Positions 32,282-44,102 of a DNA stretch of 64,000 nucleotides are shown in pieces. The position numbers and the translations under genes were made by a program. The notes beneath the pieces were generated by a model. The model worked only from the letters and a program-made list of their open reading frames with translations, made no database searches and was not told where the DNA came from. Position 1 is the first letter of the stretch. Each line of letters starts with the position of its first letter. Origin of the DNA: Conus ventricosus (Eukaryota; Mollusca; Gastropoda; Neogastropoda; Conidae); contig CM031600.1 of the NCBI GenBank assembly GCA_018398815.1, positions 57,117,475 to 57,181,474 of the forward strand, read 5' to 3'.

Positions 32282-35200
32282 CTGCCCAGTTTTGAAATTG
32301 AAAAAAAAAAATCTGAAAGCACCTTAAAGAGACCATTCAAGGGGTAAAAATATTCTTCATAGAAACATGGCATTGGCAAACGGTGCAACGTACAGATTCA
32401 ATAATGCACTGTCCTCCTCTCCCCCTCCCTGCCCTTCCTCCTCCTGTCCCTCCCCTCACATTCCTACCCCTTTCCCTGCATGTGCGGGTGAAAATGACAC
32501 CCCCATGGTCAACAGCTGTTGGCAGCTATAGAAAACCTCTAAAACAAAGTGGATGATCAATGTGATCCACCCCTCTACTGACTGTTGTCATATCCAGTGT
32601 CCACAACCTTTTGAGTTGTTCTGGAAAGTTGAATCTAAGCCTTTTTTTTTTTACCCTAGGTAATTTGATTGCTTTGTAACTGAACATAATGCTTTTGTTA
32701 AATACATTAGCGATATACGATCTGTAGGATGTGATTTAGTGACCGAACTCCTGTAATTGCACACATGTCAATATTTGAGGTGCAGAATAAAAAAACTTTG
32801 CCGATATCTTTAGTAGAGAACTTTAATCCTGGGTAGAATGAAAAACACAAAAAAACCCTATCTGGGATGTCTTTAAATGGAGACCTGCACACAGCAGCCA
32901 AGTGGTGACCAGAAATGTTGCAGTGTAACTAACACCACACAGTCTGCATAGCAGGGTTCTCAAGTACTGAAGGCAGGTCACACATCATCATTGCATGGGC
33001 AAAGAGAAAAAAAGACAATAGAACTTATAAGGCAAGCTAGCTAATTCCATCTATGCTCCAAGGATGGTATCATGGACTTATTATTTAGTGTTAAATGTCA
33101 ATTCTTTGAAAAGTTGTGTCCCTTATTTGATATTAGCAATTCGTCGCTTTCTCTTTACTTTGAATTGCTGAACATTAAGTTGGGCGATATGCAGATTTCC
33201 ACACATCATTGGTGTGGAGGTATATGTGCATACACTGTTTGAAGATAAGCATATACTAGAACACTGACAGCACTCAAAAACAGAAAGCAAAGAGAAACCA
33301 TGTTTGTATGCATTCATCCATACCAACATTGCTGAGTTCTGGCAGTATATGAAGGCATCATGCCTTCCGCAGCCCACTCAGTTGAAATTCCCATGTTCAC
33401 CCAGGGCCACTCATTGTTCCTAACAGAAGAACAGAATTTTATCATAATGCCCGGTAGTGAAAAAAGTAAGAGATGTATCATCGGCAAATATTCCATGAAT
33501 TGTATCTCTCGAGTAAGAAACCTGTGAAATACAGGCATTCATTTTGAAGTGAAATGAAAGAGAAGACCACAGCATGACATTGGCTGTCTGATCCTTTGAG
33601 GGGGGTGCTCAGTTTACCCAGCATGCTCAGTGGGAGCCATGTTAGATGAAAGCGAATGTCAGGGCAAGAATTGGATATTAGGCATAGTCTACAGCCTCGG
33701 AAACTTCCAGTTTTTTCCGGTGGCCCATCTTTATACGAAGGAAGCAGATTGTAAACATGTCCACACACTTTGGATTGTTAACTATGAGTTTTGCTTAATC
33801 ATACAGGACATAGTGGCTAATGATCATGAGTTCTGATCAAAAGTTTGATTCACCTGTTTTGCCATTGTCAGTGGACTGGTCATTGCATTGCGAACGCTTT
33901 TTGCCTTGAAAGCAAATGGAGGGCTCAAATACTGTGATGTGTAATTAAGACGTTTCAGCTACAAGCTTTTTTAAAAATTATTATTATATGGTATTGTAAT
34001 GCAATGAAGAGAGAGAGAGATGGCTTACTGCAGTTTTCTTGTGGTTGTACTGACTGCAAGAAGAGTTGGAGTTTTCATCTATCGTAGTTTACAGTTACCC
34101 AGGACATCACACTTAAGAGGAATAGATGCAGTATGCCCAACTGTAACTGATCAGTCCAATGCAAGCATGGAAGCTTCTGCCTTAAGTCGGGTACAGAAGC
34201 GGTGCTTGCGAACCTCACATTTCCTCTCCGCCTCTGATGTCCTGTGGTGCTCATAAGAGACTAACTGTGCAGATGCGAGATAAGAGAGAGAGAGAGTATA
34301 TTACTTACAGCCAAGCCAACCGCAAAGGGCTATATCAGGGCTGTCACCGCATTGAAGCCAACTCATAAGTCATTAAAAAAAACACCTGTGCAGATGCAAC
34401 TTTGCCAGGTGGGCCAATCAAGTGGCACTGTTTTTCAAGAGCTCTTTGGTTTGACCTCGAGCAAAAGCAGTCAACTCCAAACTGATAAGAGACTCAATGG
34501 CACAAAGTATAGATTCATGTAGGTCATGGGACTCATGTGAAGTCAACAGCAGACTTAGCGCATGGCAATTTCTCCTGAGCACACTGTGACGCCATGAGCA
34601 TGTCCACTGTCAGGGCTTAGGTCCCCTATCAGCTCACCATGAGTCCGGCCCAGGTGTCCATACCCAAGGTACTGACAGCTGTACTATCAACAGTGGGTCT
34701 GGCAAAAAGTTGCCTCTGGAAAGACAGATACATCAGCATCAAAGCCAAAACTTTGACTCATTCATGCTTCGGTCATTTCTGTCTCTACTTGTGCATGCAA
34801 AACATGGAGTCTTACAGCAGCTGTGAAAGACGATTCTGGCAGTAGACATGTCATGCCTTCACAAGATTTTAAGTGTTACTTTCAAAGATCGACTCACCCA
34901 TGATACCCTGCACCACATATGAACCAATGCACTTGCAGAGCCACATAAAGAGCTGCTCAAAACTCTCAGGGGAGCGAAGTACAATCAAGGGAGTTGAAGG
35001 TGATGAAGGGAGTCGATTCAAAATGCTTCAGTTGTGGCCCTTTGACAGTCATGAGTGGTTTAGAGAAATACTGATGCTAACAAGGGACTGTGATCCCATC
35101 TTGGGCATGATGATGGCTGTAGAATAATGCAGTTAGTAAATCTCGGTAAAAAGTCATTTTAGTATCTGTAAACTGTACTGGCGACAAACAGATCAAGTTA

Positions 35201-35571
35201 ATGTCTCTATTGAATTTTATTCACTCTTTGTTTGTCAAAAAGATCTTCAATGACCCAAGCAGAGGCTAAGCTTTCTCTTCAGCAACATGATGCTAAGAAC
35301 TTTGAACTTCTACAGAACATCAATGGAACATTACCCGACTGGCTTGTTTATATATCCAGCAGTCAGTCAGAGAAATTAAGGGGGAAAAAAAGTTTGAGAG
35401 GCTGCAGGTTTCTGTCTTGATGGATTAATTTTCATTTTCTTCGTATCCTCATCCTCTGATAGAAATGCGTAGTGGAGGTGTGGTGGAGATGTTTGGCGAA
35501 GAAAGATGAAGGTCTTTGAGTGCTTGGCATCACAGGATGTTGTAAAACCTTTGAATAGGCACGTGTGTGTG

Positions 35572-35607
35572 AGCATGTGTGTGTGTGTGTGTGCGCTCGC
35601 ACATGTG

Positions 35608-35655
<48 letters not shown>
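35572..35655. repeat. (GT)n/(GC)n microsatellite
   Basis: GT tracts ending in GCGCGCGCAC, with alternating purine-pyrimidine throughout. Confidence 0.93.
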
Positions 35656-35658
<3 letters not shown>

Positions 35659-36176
35659 ACACTGTATGTTTGACATTATAGCACAGATTATTGTATTTTC
35701 TTTATAATCGTCTTGCATGGCAACTTTTAATTGATTTTCATGGTTTCCCCCGGTTTACATTCTACATTTCATTTTAATTTGTTCACTTCTTCCTGGCAGT
35801 CTGCCATCACATCCTGAATAGTTCTCAGCTTCATTTGAGCAGTGAACCTGCAGCACTTAGAAATACTTTTGGTTTTTTCTTACATTTTTTTTTCTATCAT
35901 TGTTTGCATTTATTTGCTTGCATCATGGTCACAAGATCTGTGGGTGTGTATATCACTGAGAGTGCACATGAGAAAAAGGGAGAGATACAGACAGATACAC
36001 AGACAGATAGATGAATGGAAATGAAATAGAGAGAGAGAGACAAACAGACAGACAGAGACAGAGTTTTTATTTATCGGAATGATTGATTGATAGTATACTG
36101 AAAGTATGTGTCACTTCTTTCTTTCTTTCCTCTTTTTTTTTCCGGTCAGATATTTACATATAGGTAAAGTCTGAAT

Positions 36177-36178
<2 letters not shown>

Positions 36179-36222
<44 letters not shown>
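36179..36222. repeat. (GA)22 microsatellite
   Basis: Clean GA tract, relative of the tracts at 2188 and 43070 (CT). Confidence 0.95.
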
Positions 36223-36226
<4 letters not shown>

Positions 36227-36819
36227 GAGAAAAGGGCTGTAAGAAAAGAATCAAAATTCCTGTCGCTGTGACATGTTTAACGCACAACACTAACAGTGAC
36301 TGTCATAAAAAAAAAAATTAAAAAATCAAAATTTAATGCAAAAAAAAAACCCCAACCCTATTCATCTCCCATGTTTTCAATAATGTCAAATGCACCTGAG
36401 GTAACTCTGTTGCCATTATTAGGTGTATTAATCTGTAAGTGAGACACCAAATGTTACATCGTTTGAAGTCATATGGAACCAAGGAAAACTATGAGGTTAA
36501 GATTAGAGATTAAGGAGAAGATGATCAAGAGAAGACCATTAATGGGCAGACAGAAATGAATGAACCAGTCACTGTAGCAAAGGGTATGAAACTGAAGCCT
36601 TTGGGAATTAAAAAAAAAAGAAGTATGTGAACCTCATGAATGAAGACACAACAGTCTCAGACACTGCTCTCAGGGTGGGCGAGTCCAAGCACTCCCCATC
36701 CCCACCCACCCCGCCTTCTTCCTGCCCCTATCCCCCTCCCACTACCCACGGCTCAACAGTTTGGGCGGGGGTCTCAATTTGACTTCAACTGCATAATGAA
36801 AATTAGTCGTGTCACTCAG

Positions 36820-36984
36820 ATCCCTCACACCTCCAGCTCAGTCCATCCTATCCCTTCTTCGTCATCCCATGACTTGCTCTCAAACCCATCCTCACCTCCT
36901 TCTGCTGGTTCCAACCAGAAGTTTTTCAAACAGTGTGAGAGTGAGAACTCTAACAGCTTCATCTGCCAGTCAGAGGAATCATAG
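36820..36984 (+). CDS. Candidate alternative last exon (short kinase isoform)
   Basis: After gtgtcactcag at 36819 an in-phase (0) frame reads IPHTSSSVHPIPSSSSHDLL, then SNPSSPPSAGSNQKFFKQ and ends QSEES at a TAG (36982-36984). Its Ser/Pro-rich, acidic-end style is coding-like and the entry phase matches the exons upstream. No phase-0 donor occurs before the stop. If real, it would therefore be a terminal exon truncating the kinase after its basic linker. The pyrimidine tract is weak and no AATAAA is near, so this is speculative. Confidence 0.25.
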   Translation: MPHTSSSVHPIPSSSSHDLLSNPSSPPSAGSNQKFFKQCESENSNSFICQSEES

Positions 36985-37471
36985 CTGAACATCATCAGAA
37001 AGGATTTCCTTTTCACCTCTAGCCCTTAAAGACAAAATCTGTCTGGTTTTGCTTCACAGATGAATTGAACAGAAAGACTACATACATTGATGAAACTTTT
37101 TTTCAACACTGTCTCTTTTTACTTATAGGCATAGACGTATATGTCAAGTTACCTGATTTTGCTGAATTTTTGTGGACTTCATTGGGATTGATAGCTGATG
37201 AGACCACCATTCAGCAGTTGTAAATCGTTCACTGAAGGACATAAATACAGTATGTTCCTTAACAGCCCCCCACCCCATCCCTTCAACCCCCTACCCTCCC
37301 ATCCCTTCCAACCCTACCTTCTCCTCCAACTTCTTTACCACCCCCCTCCCTTCCTGCTCTTCCTCCCCCCCCCCCCCCTCCCTCCTTCCCCTCGTTACTG
37401 ACTCCCCTTCCCCCTTCAGCAACTTTTAAGTCACTATAGACTTGTATAAACAAAAATAGTTTGAGCCCCCC

Positions 37472-37472
<1 letters not shown>

Positions 37473-37510
<38 letters not shown>

Positions 37511-37521
37511 TTTTCCCCAGC

Positions 37522-37554
<33 letters not shown>
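37473..37554. repeat. Two poly-C runs (38 and 32 bases)
   Basis: C from 37473 to 37510 and from 37523 to 37554, separated by TTTTCCCCAGCT. The region upstream (37260-37400) is also C-rich. Confidence 0.93.
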
Positions 37555-37556
<2 letters not shown>

Positions 37557-39256
37557 ACATTTACCGCTTGTGCCACCACTTCTCTTTTCCTCTTCTGGAT
37601 GAGGTAATCAGCCTGTGAATCTGTCCAGTCATTGTTTTGATTGTAAGTTGATAAGTTTGGAGAACTGCCACTGTATTATAGTTCTTTTTTTCCAACTGTT
37701 TTCACAGCTGTCATGATGCTTTTATTAATTAAGCATACTGTGCTCACATGTCTGAGTGTGGCCATTTTGGTGTTCGTCGTTGGTGTTTCTTTTTATCATG
37801 ACTAACTGACCAATGATCATGGTCCCGTCTTTGTGGATTTTGTTTGTCATTCATTTGCAGCCAGTACATTTTTTGATGTCAAGAATTGTGTGGCGATTCT
37901 TGTGTGTTATCTAGGAGTTTGTCTGTTTGTTTTTTTCCCAATACAATATTGGGCAAAGGGTTACAGTGCCTTTTGACATATTGATGGTTACAATTATGCA
38001 GAGGGCATATACTCTGTTACAATGGCCATTGTGATGTACAATTTGTGTTTTTTCTTGTGTGAAGTGTTTATGTATAGCTGAAGTGGTATTACGTTTTGAA
38101 TCTCACTTTCATAACAGGATTCCGCTGATTTTTGTTGTTGTTTGTTTGTTATTCATCTGTTTTGGCAATTAGATATGTCATCAAAAGAAAATGAATTCTC
38201 AGCTGATTTAACTATATCAGTTCTCAATATTATCAAATTATTTTGATCATGATCAGTCTCGTTTTTTGGTATATGGTTACATTGGTTACATTGTTTGTTT
38301 TTAAATTATCCTTTATGTAACAAAGATTCCTCCTTTTTTTTGCTTAATGACCAGCCATCATCTTTGCATTGTGAACATGGTTTGAATAGAAGTGTTCTTG
38401 TTTAGATACTTTTGATAACGATGCAACAGTAGCACAATCGTAAAACTGGCTTGTGGTGTTCATAACTATTTAGAGTTGACAGTGTGCATCTAGAATTTTT
38501 GGTGACTATTATTAAGAGTGGATAGAAGCAATGTAGTTGTCTTTTGGTTCCAATAGTATTTACTGAAATAATGTGGCAACATTATTTAAAACGTACTTGA
38601 TTTATTGAAATAAATAGAGTGACTATCTACGCTGACATTGAATGGCATGAAGTAGGAACTGTTTGAAGATGACATTAGTGATTGAGTTCCTACGGTAATT
38701 GCTGCAGAGTTACCAGTGTTAAGTGAAAAGATGGTAAAAGGTTGTTTGTGTGGTGACTTTTTTTCTTTTCTGTCATTCTTTTTTGTTTGTTTCTTTTCTT
38801 TAAAAAAACTCTTTTCCTTTTTTGAGGATAAGAGATTGTTTCATACACTTTAGAACATATTTGCAAATAAAGTAAGCTGATTATAATACAATACTGTTCA
38901 CTGACATCAGTGATGACATGGGTAGATGGCATTGCTTTGACAATGTTTGGGACAAGCAAGGGTGTTCAGTTCATCCGATGGCAGGGCAGCATCTAAAATG
39001 GTAGAACAGAGACCATGGTTTGTTTGATGATAGCGTAACATATGCTGAGTCCTTCAATGACTAAATGAAAAAAATATTGATGGTGATCATCAAATGGAAG
39101 AAATGGTGATTGTGTAGGAAAGTGACAAAACTTACATGATATGATAGCAATGATGTTTTTGTTTACATTTTTGTTGGTGGTGGTGGTGGTCTTCTTTTAA
39201 TCGATGGTTTTAATGTCAGGGGAGGAGTTCCTAATCCACCATGACTTGCTGTGCAG

Positions 39257-41181
39257 GACTACATGGAGCGCCATGGCATCGAAGCCACACACGCGGTGGC
39301 GGGCAGGGAGGACCACCATCACGCCTCTGCTCACAGCCACCACAACCACATCCGCAGTTCTGCTCACGGTCCCCACACCTCTCACCAGTCACACTACCTG
39401 ACTCCTGAGCATGCAAATTCCTCCAACCTCTCTGTGCCAGACATTGACGGCATCAACCCCCGCCTGCAACGGGGTCGTCCCTCAAACTGTCCAGAAAACG
39501 TTCCCGTTCATTTGGTCCAGGTGGGAGAAGACAGTCCACATTCAAGCGTTCTGGCTCTGTGGACACTCCAGTGCAGTCCGGCCCTGAGGGGGCGGACCAG
39601 AGTCAGCTGCACTGTGCCAAATCAGAAACGCTTGCCACCAACTCTCCTTCCACCTTGTCAATGGCTGCGGCGTCTCTGGCCGTGGCCTTTGGGGACAGAC
39701 TCCAAAAGTGTTGACGTTACAAGTGCCAGCGCTGAAAACCAGCCCTGTGCCGCGGCCAGCCAACCTGACTCTCAAGGAGTGCTATTCCTTAAACTTAGGG
39801 AATGTCCCCAAACCCTCCTCGCTCAATCCCTCTCAGGCTGTGAAGAACACTCTGGCACCACCGCCTGTGATCATCAAAGGGGCGGAAGGAGGAGGGAGGG
39901 GCCCTTTAACTAGTGTTGAAGTGCATGTGTCGGATACTACGTCCCCCTGCCCTCCAGCTCCTAACCAGGTGGTGGAGAGCCCGCCTTCAGAAGTGTTAGG
40001 GGCGGTGGCAGGGGCAGAGTGTAAGGTGCCTGTGGATATGGAAAAGCTGGATCTGCCATCAACATCACAGCTGGCCCAAGCATGGAGCACGGAGTCACTG
40101 CTGGAGGATACTCTGCCTTCACCAGATCACCAGGAGGCAGGTCAGGCTGAGGGTGCTGCAGCAGGACCCAGCCACCTGGTGAGACCTGTCCGCTTCGCAG
40201 ACCGCAGCCAGCGCCCTCTTTTTCACCACCAAGTGCCCGCCCATGCCCTTTCCCGCCACAGGGAAAGGTCACGTCTGCAGGAGAGAGACAAGGGAGCCAC
40301 AGCTATGCAACTGGGTGTGTCCAAGGCCCCCTTGCGCTATGGGTCACCTCCTCTTCGCCGATCGGATGCCCGGGATATAGTGGACTCCGTGAGAGGGCGA
40401 AAAACTGTGGAGGAATGTAAGGATGGGTTCAGTAGCAGTCTTGAATCTGATCTACGAGCATTGACTCTTGATGAGCTGGTGGGAGCAACAGGTATCTCAG
40501 GAAATTTCAACGTTGAGGATTATGATGATGATGCTGATGGGCTAGAAAATGAGGTGGAAGTGATGACCGAGGATGATGATGTGGTGTTCTTGAGTGAATC
40601 AGATCACGTACAGCAATACTTGGGGCGGGTACCAAAGAACAGGGCTGTGGGAGGCATCATGGCCAGTGTGCAGCAGCATGGACTGCCCAGCCCTGATGAG
40701 GTGGAGGAAGACTTGCTGCTGATGGAATAGGCTCTGCAGCAGGAACTGCGGCTGCTGCTTCAAGGCTTCAGCACAAGCGAGGATCCACCGGATCTTATTC
40801 TCAAGCCAGCAGCAGTGGCAGCAAGTCTCAGATACGAGGATCAGTGCCTCTGCAGGGAGGGAAGTTGAAGACGCCCACCACCCCCCTGTCCTGGATGGTG
40901 TTGCGCTCTCCCTTAGCCAGGATTGAGAGTTTCCACAGTGATGATTTTGAGTACTATAACTCCTCGGATAACGAACCTGCAGAGCATGCCTCTGTGGCTT
41001 CTGCTTCTTCCATGTCGGCCGGCACTCCCACCGTTCCCTGCTTTGCCTACAGGCTCAACATGCCCAGGAAGAAGCCTCCAAAGTTAAAGAAGGGCACTGC
41101 AGGGGACAACACTGCCGGCAAAACAGGCAAGAAGACATCAGCTTCAGGCGACAGGATCAAAGGCAGTGCAGCTGCTTCTGT
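39257..41181 (+). CDS. Large kinase tail exon (1.9 kb), three frameshifts
   Basis: The acceptor cttgctgtgcag leads to DYMERHGIEATHAVAG and a His-rich stretch (DHHHASAHSHHNH). The coding frame then moves twice: KLSRKRSRSFGPGGRRQSTF (basic, Ser-rich) from about 39475, and PKVLTLQVPALKTSPVPRPA from about 39702. Further on are ESDLRALTLDELVGATGIS, an acidic block YDDDADGLENEVEV, and SESDHVQQYLGRV. A TAG at 40728-40730 interrupts, and the sequence continues in a third shift with GSAAGTAAAASRLQHK, DDFEYYNSSDNEPAEH and MPRKKPPKLKKG. All three shifts (39471-39474 GGGG; 39700-39703; 40724-40727) are repaired by one added base. With three added bases the exon length gives exit phase 2, exactly what the next exon needs. 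It ends at a GTAAGT donor that also spells TAA if read through. Confidence 0.82.
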
Positions 41182-41582
41182 GTAAGTGTATTCTGTCTCT
41201 CTTTCTTTGAGATCTACACAGCAATTGTCACATAGTTTCATAATAAATGTTCTCTTCTTTTCAGTATTTACACAGAGCTTAATCTAGAGCACAGGATTGG
41301 TACAATCCCCTGAAAATCTGTTCCTTCCCACAATTATCGAGTCTGAATGCGGGCAGACTCCCGCACTGTTGCAGGACTGCCCGCCCTGTTCACTGATCAT
41401 TGCGGGCGCTCGTTTGTCGACTGCTTGAAAAACTGAAACTAGGACGGAGCAGGAGCGAACGATTTCTTGATATTTCATTGGCTGTTAGTGTAAATCAACC
41501 AATCGGCGGCGTTCATTTCCTCCATCTCGATCACCGACAAGAAGTTGCGAGAGTTGAGGCGCCATATTGGATATTTTCCAAA

Positions 41583-41775
41583 ATGAAGCGTGCACCCACC
41601 CTATTCGACTTCAACTTTCGTGGAGGAAAAGTGAAAAAAAAAAAGATTCTGTGCCATGCGAGGGTGGAGAAGATCATGAAGAAACAGCAACTACATCCAA
41701 AAGCTCGGAGAGCAACCCGAAAAGAGTGCCAGTGCAAGGGAACACCGGTTTCGAGACGATTGGCTGTAGAAGTGG
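41583..41775 (+). pseudogene. Transposase N-terminal fragment, frameshifted
   Basis: MKRAPTLFDFNFRGGKVKKK from 41583. Beyond the A11 run the neighbouring frame is more protein-like (DSVPCEGGEDHEETATTSKS, SESNPKRVPVQGNTGFETIG), and it is cut at the poly-G run. The start resembles PIP-like (TLFDF) N-termini of hAT/ZMYM-type transposases. Assignment is tentative. Confidence 0.4.

Positions 41776-41776
<1 letters not shown>

Positions 41777-41828
<52 letters not shown>
41777..41828. repeat. Poly-G run of 52 bases
   Basis: Uninterrupted G inside the small transposon. The sequence after it alternates C and G runs (GCCCCC, GGGGGG, CCCCCC). Confidence 0.95.
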
Positions 41829-41829
<1 letters not shown>

Positions 41830-42091
41830 GTGCCCCCTCTTTTTGGATATGAGGGGGGGACTGCCCCCCTTTTTCAAAGATCCTAGATTAAGCTCTGTTT
41901 ACAGATTATGATTGATGAGTGAGGAAATGACAGTAGTGTATTTTCAAAAATATTGTCCTAATTGTATTTTTAAAAAAGGTTTTTTACAATATGTAGGTGG
42001 GAGGAGGGTTGGGATGTTGTTCAGGAAAGATTATCAGAGTTAAGTTTGTCAAAAAGATTTAGAACAAAACAGCAGACTAAAAAGATCTGAT

Positions 42092-42195
42092 GGTAGTTGT
42101 CAGGGTTTGTTGGGGTTTGTAGTTGTCAGGTTTGTTGGGGTTTGTAGTTGTCAGGGTTTGTTGGGGTTTGTAGTTGTCAAGGTTTGTTGGTTGTT
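42092..42195. repeat. 26-bp tandem repeat, about 4 copies
   Basis: TAGTTGTCAGGGTTTGTTGG plus GGTTTG repeated with minor changes. Confidence 0.88.
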
Positions 42196-42704
42196 GTTTT
42201 TTTTACATGCAGATCTGTGTCCACTATCATTGAGAAATTTTGCAACTTCATATGAACTTACATGGAGCTGTGACTGAGAATTTGCAGGCTGTGTTGTCAT
42301 CAGACTTGTATCCACCATCATGGGTGAAACACTTTGCAACTTAATAGGTACTCACATAAACCTAAGAATTTGCAGCCAAGAGCACGATAAAATCAATATA
42401 AAATGATTTTTTTTTGTAAATCTGAACAACAACAACAACCACTATGAGTACTTTATTTATACAGATAGATCTGTTGGTTCTGATCACAATGCATTTCAAT
42501 ATTTCTACTGCATATGAATGAATAAGACACTCCCAAACAAAACCACCATTAGATTTTATTCAGGTTTAAAATCCACTCTCACCAAAGGGTGATCCACTTA
42601 GCGGAATGGAATCAAACATTCCAGGAGAGTGAGGTGACGGAGAGTTAACACTATGCTGACAGCACATGAACAACTTCAAGCAAAGATGGGCAGCAAGAAT
42701 GCCG

Positions 42705-42793
42705 ATTTTTAGGTTGGAAACCAGCAGGATTCAAACCTGCAATGAGTGTCTGCCAACTTGGTGCACTACCACTGAGCTAACCTTGTGCCCACC
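42705..42793 (-). repeat. tRNA-like SINE head (minus strand)
   Basis: On the minus strand, TTAGCTCAGTGGTAGTGC matches RNA polymerase III box A and GGTTTGAATCC matches box B. The T arm GCAGG/CCTGC pairs perfectly. The D and anticodon arms do not fold well, so this is a tRNA-derived SINE promoter rather than a working tRNA. The body may extend toward about 42540. Confidence 0.55.
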
Positions 42794-43064
42794 AAACAGC
42801 ATGATTGTGGGAGAGATTTTATGTGTTGGGGACACACAGGGGAGGTAAGGCTGCAATCAAATACTCTCCCTTAGCCGCTGCTTTCAGTTTGTATTCAAAA
42901 ATTGGATAGATTAGTTCTAGATCAAGTTATCAGACCAGAAGCAAGACCTTTGTCAGTTTGTATGCTGGCTTGTCATGGTAAGTATGTTGCTTTAGATATG
43001 ATTTTCAGAAACGAGCATAGGTGACCATGCAGCAGGTTTTATTCATTTTTCTGTTGCATTTCTT

Positions 43065-43069
<5 letters not shown>

Positions 43070-43134
<65 letters not shown>
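43070..43134. repeat. (CT)n microsatellite, about 32 units
   Basis: Clean CT tract. Confidence 0.95.
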
Positions 43135-43611
43135 GTGTTTTCACCTTTCAGGATCTTTAAACCATGTATTGAATAAAGACCAAAAATGACAAAGAATGAA
43201 AAAAGGGGGTGGGAATAGATGAGGGAGGAAATATCAATGACACAGTTGAAAAAAAGAACAGTTTGAGTGGAAATAATGACTGGATAATGAGGATGATATA
43301 GAGACACAAATGAATCACTAGGCAAGTTAATCAATTGTTCATAAAGTAGTGAAAGCTTTCATGTCATTATCAACATTTTGTTCACCTTTTGTTTCAAAAT
43401 TTAGATGAAAATAGCAAATGTGTATTCATTTAGACAGGTGACAAGCACTGACATATTTGATGGTTCTTCCACACTCCAGCAGCAGCAGTTTGAAAAAAAA
43501 AACACACAAAAAAACATGATGCAACTGGATTTTTTCTTTTATAAATCTTTTTTTTTTTAAAATCTGCTGTGTACAGTAATCAGCAATGACGCTTTTCCAT
43601 GCTTTTTGCAG

Positions 43612-43721
43612 TCCAGAACCTGCAGTCTTCGACCCTTTGCTGAGTTCTGGCAGTGAAACAGAATTTCAGGATGATTTGGGAGACAAGACAGCTATGATCA
43701 GCAAAGCAAGAGTCCACCCAG
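43612..43721 (+). CDS. Kinase tail exon, acidic
   Basis: 110 bp with acceptor gctttttgcag and donor GTATGT, entry phase 2 and exit phase 1. With the preceding GT it reads VPEPAVFDPLLSSGSETEFQ, then DDLGDKTAMISKARVHP. The phase join with the long exon is exact once that exon's three indels are allowed for. Confidence 0.8.
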
Positions 43722-43886
43722 GTATGTAGAACAACAGCAACAACAGATTCTTTGAGGAGAGATTCTTGAGACACAAACCCAAAACAAACGTTCCCAACAG
43801 ACTCAAATGATTGAGATGAGTTGAAATTAGCTTCGGCCTGAAAACCATAAAAATCCCACTCTTATCACTCCTTCTACGTTTCCTTC

Positions 43887-44102
43887 GTGAAACGCGCGGC
43901 ACGTATTTCCTCTGCCAGAAAAATGTCGGTCAGGCGAAGGGGTAGTAGCGATTTCTCGCTCAATGAAGCGCTTGAAATCATATCACAAAGTGGATCTGGT
44001 GATGAGGGGAGTGATAGAGAGATAGAAAACTATGGAAGAGAAGAGGAAAGTGAATTATTTGAAGATGTAGCCATCCCTTCATCTTCTGATTTGGTGTTGT
44101 AA
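43887..44102 (+). pseudogene. Short ORF resembling a piggyBac transposase N-terminus
   Basis: 71 codons: after MSVRRRGSSD come FSLNEALEIISQSGSGDEGS, DREIENYGREEESELFED and a stop. A basic start, a short hydrophobic 'xLxEALxxI' helix and an acidic Ser/Asp/Glu stretch are typical of piggyBac-like transposase N-termini. No DDE domain follows and I found no clear inverted ends. It could instead be an unrelated small protein. Confidence 0.3.

Larger units (their letters stand above)
24451..39256. other. Very large kinase intron (14.8 kb)
   Basis: It contains the 24696-25016 palindrome, candidate micro-exon 25909-25935, (GT)n 25722-25796, 62-bp and 58-bp tandem duplications (27797-28143), the Penelope-style inverted repeat (28186-28605), (CT)n 28841-28905, (CA)n near 29124-29190, G40 (30295-30334), the (CA)n/(TCAC)n block 31963-32281, (GT)n 35572-35646, (GA)22 36179-36222, candidate terminal exon 36820-36984 and two C runs (37473-37554). 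32340-35400 and 37580-39250 show no gene or clear repeat. Confidence 0.65.
41273..41897 (+). mobile_element. 625-bp DNA transposon, 15-bp TIRs, 6-bp TSD (hAT-like)
   Basis: Left end CAGAGCTTAATCTAG (41273-41287) is the exact reverse complement of the right end CTAGATTAAGCTCTG (41883-41897). Both are flanked by TTTACA (41267-41272 and 41898-41903). CAG-starting inverted ends and short target duplications suit the hAT superfamily, although classic hAT makes 8 bp. Inside are CCAAT (AACCAATCGGCGGCG) and GGCGCCATATTGG promoter-like motifs. An ATG at 41583 opens MKRAPTLFDFNF, the kind of N-terminus found on transposase-derived zinc-finger proteins. The frame breaks at an A11 run (41634-41644) and the coding region ends in a 52-base G run. 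It is probably a non-autonomous deletion derivative that keeps the transposase promoter and start. Confidence 0.75.
41182..43611. other. Kinase intron with a small DNA transposon
   Basis: 2.4 kb. It contains the 625-bp inverted-end element (41273-41897), a 26-bp repeat (42092-42195), a minus-strand tRNA-like SINE head (about 42705-42793) and (CT)n (43070-43134). Confidence 0.75.

Noticed and set aside
34639..35127. Two plus-strand frames of 68-84 codons
   Set aside because: No recognisable motif, no splice phase that fits the kinase gene, and ordinary shadow-like composition.
39251..39913. The first frame of the large exon taken as one 220-residue protein
   Set aside because: After about 39475 it turns into unlikely sequence while a neighbouring frame becomes Ser/Arg-rich and coding-like; a frameshift explains it better.
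39833..40272. Minus-strand frames opposite the large kinase exon
   Set aside because: GC-rich shadow frames; the plus-strand phase and acidic/basic blocks are better supported.
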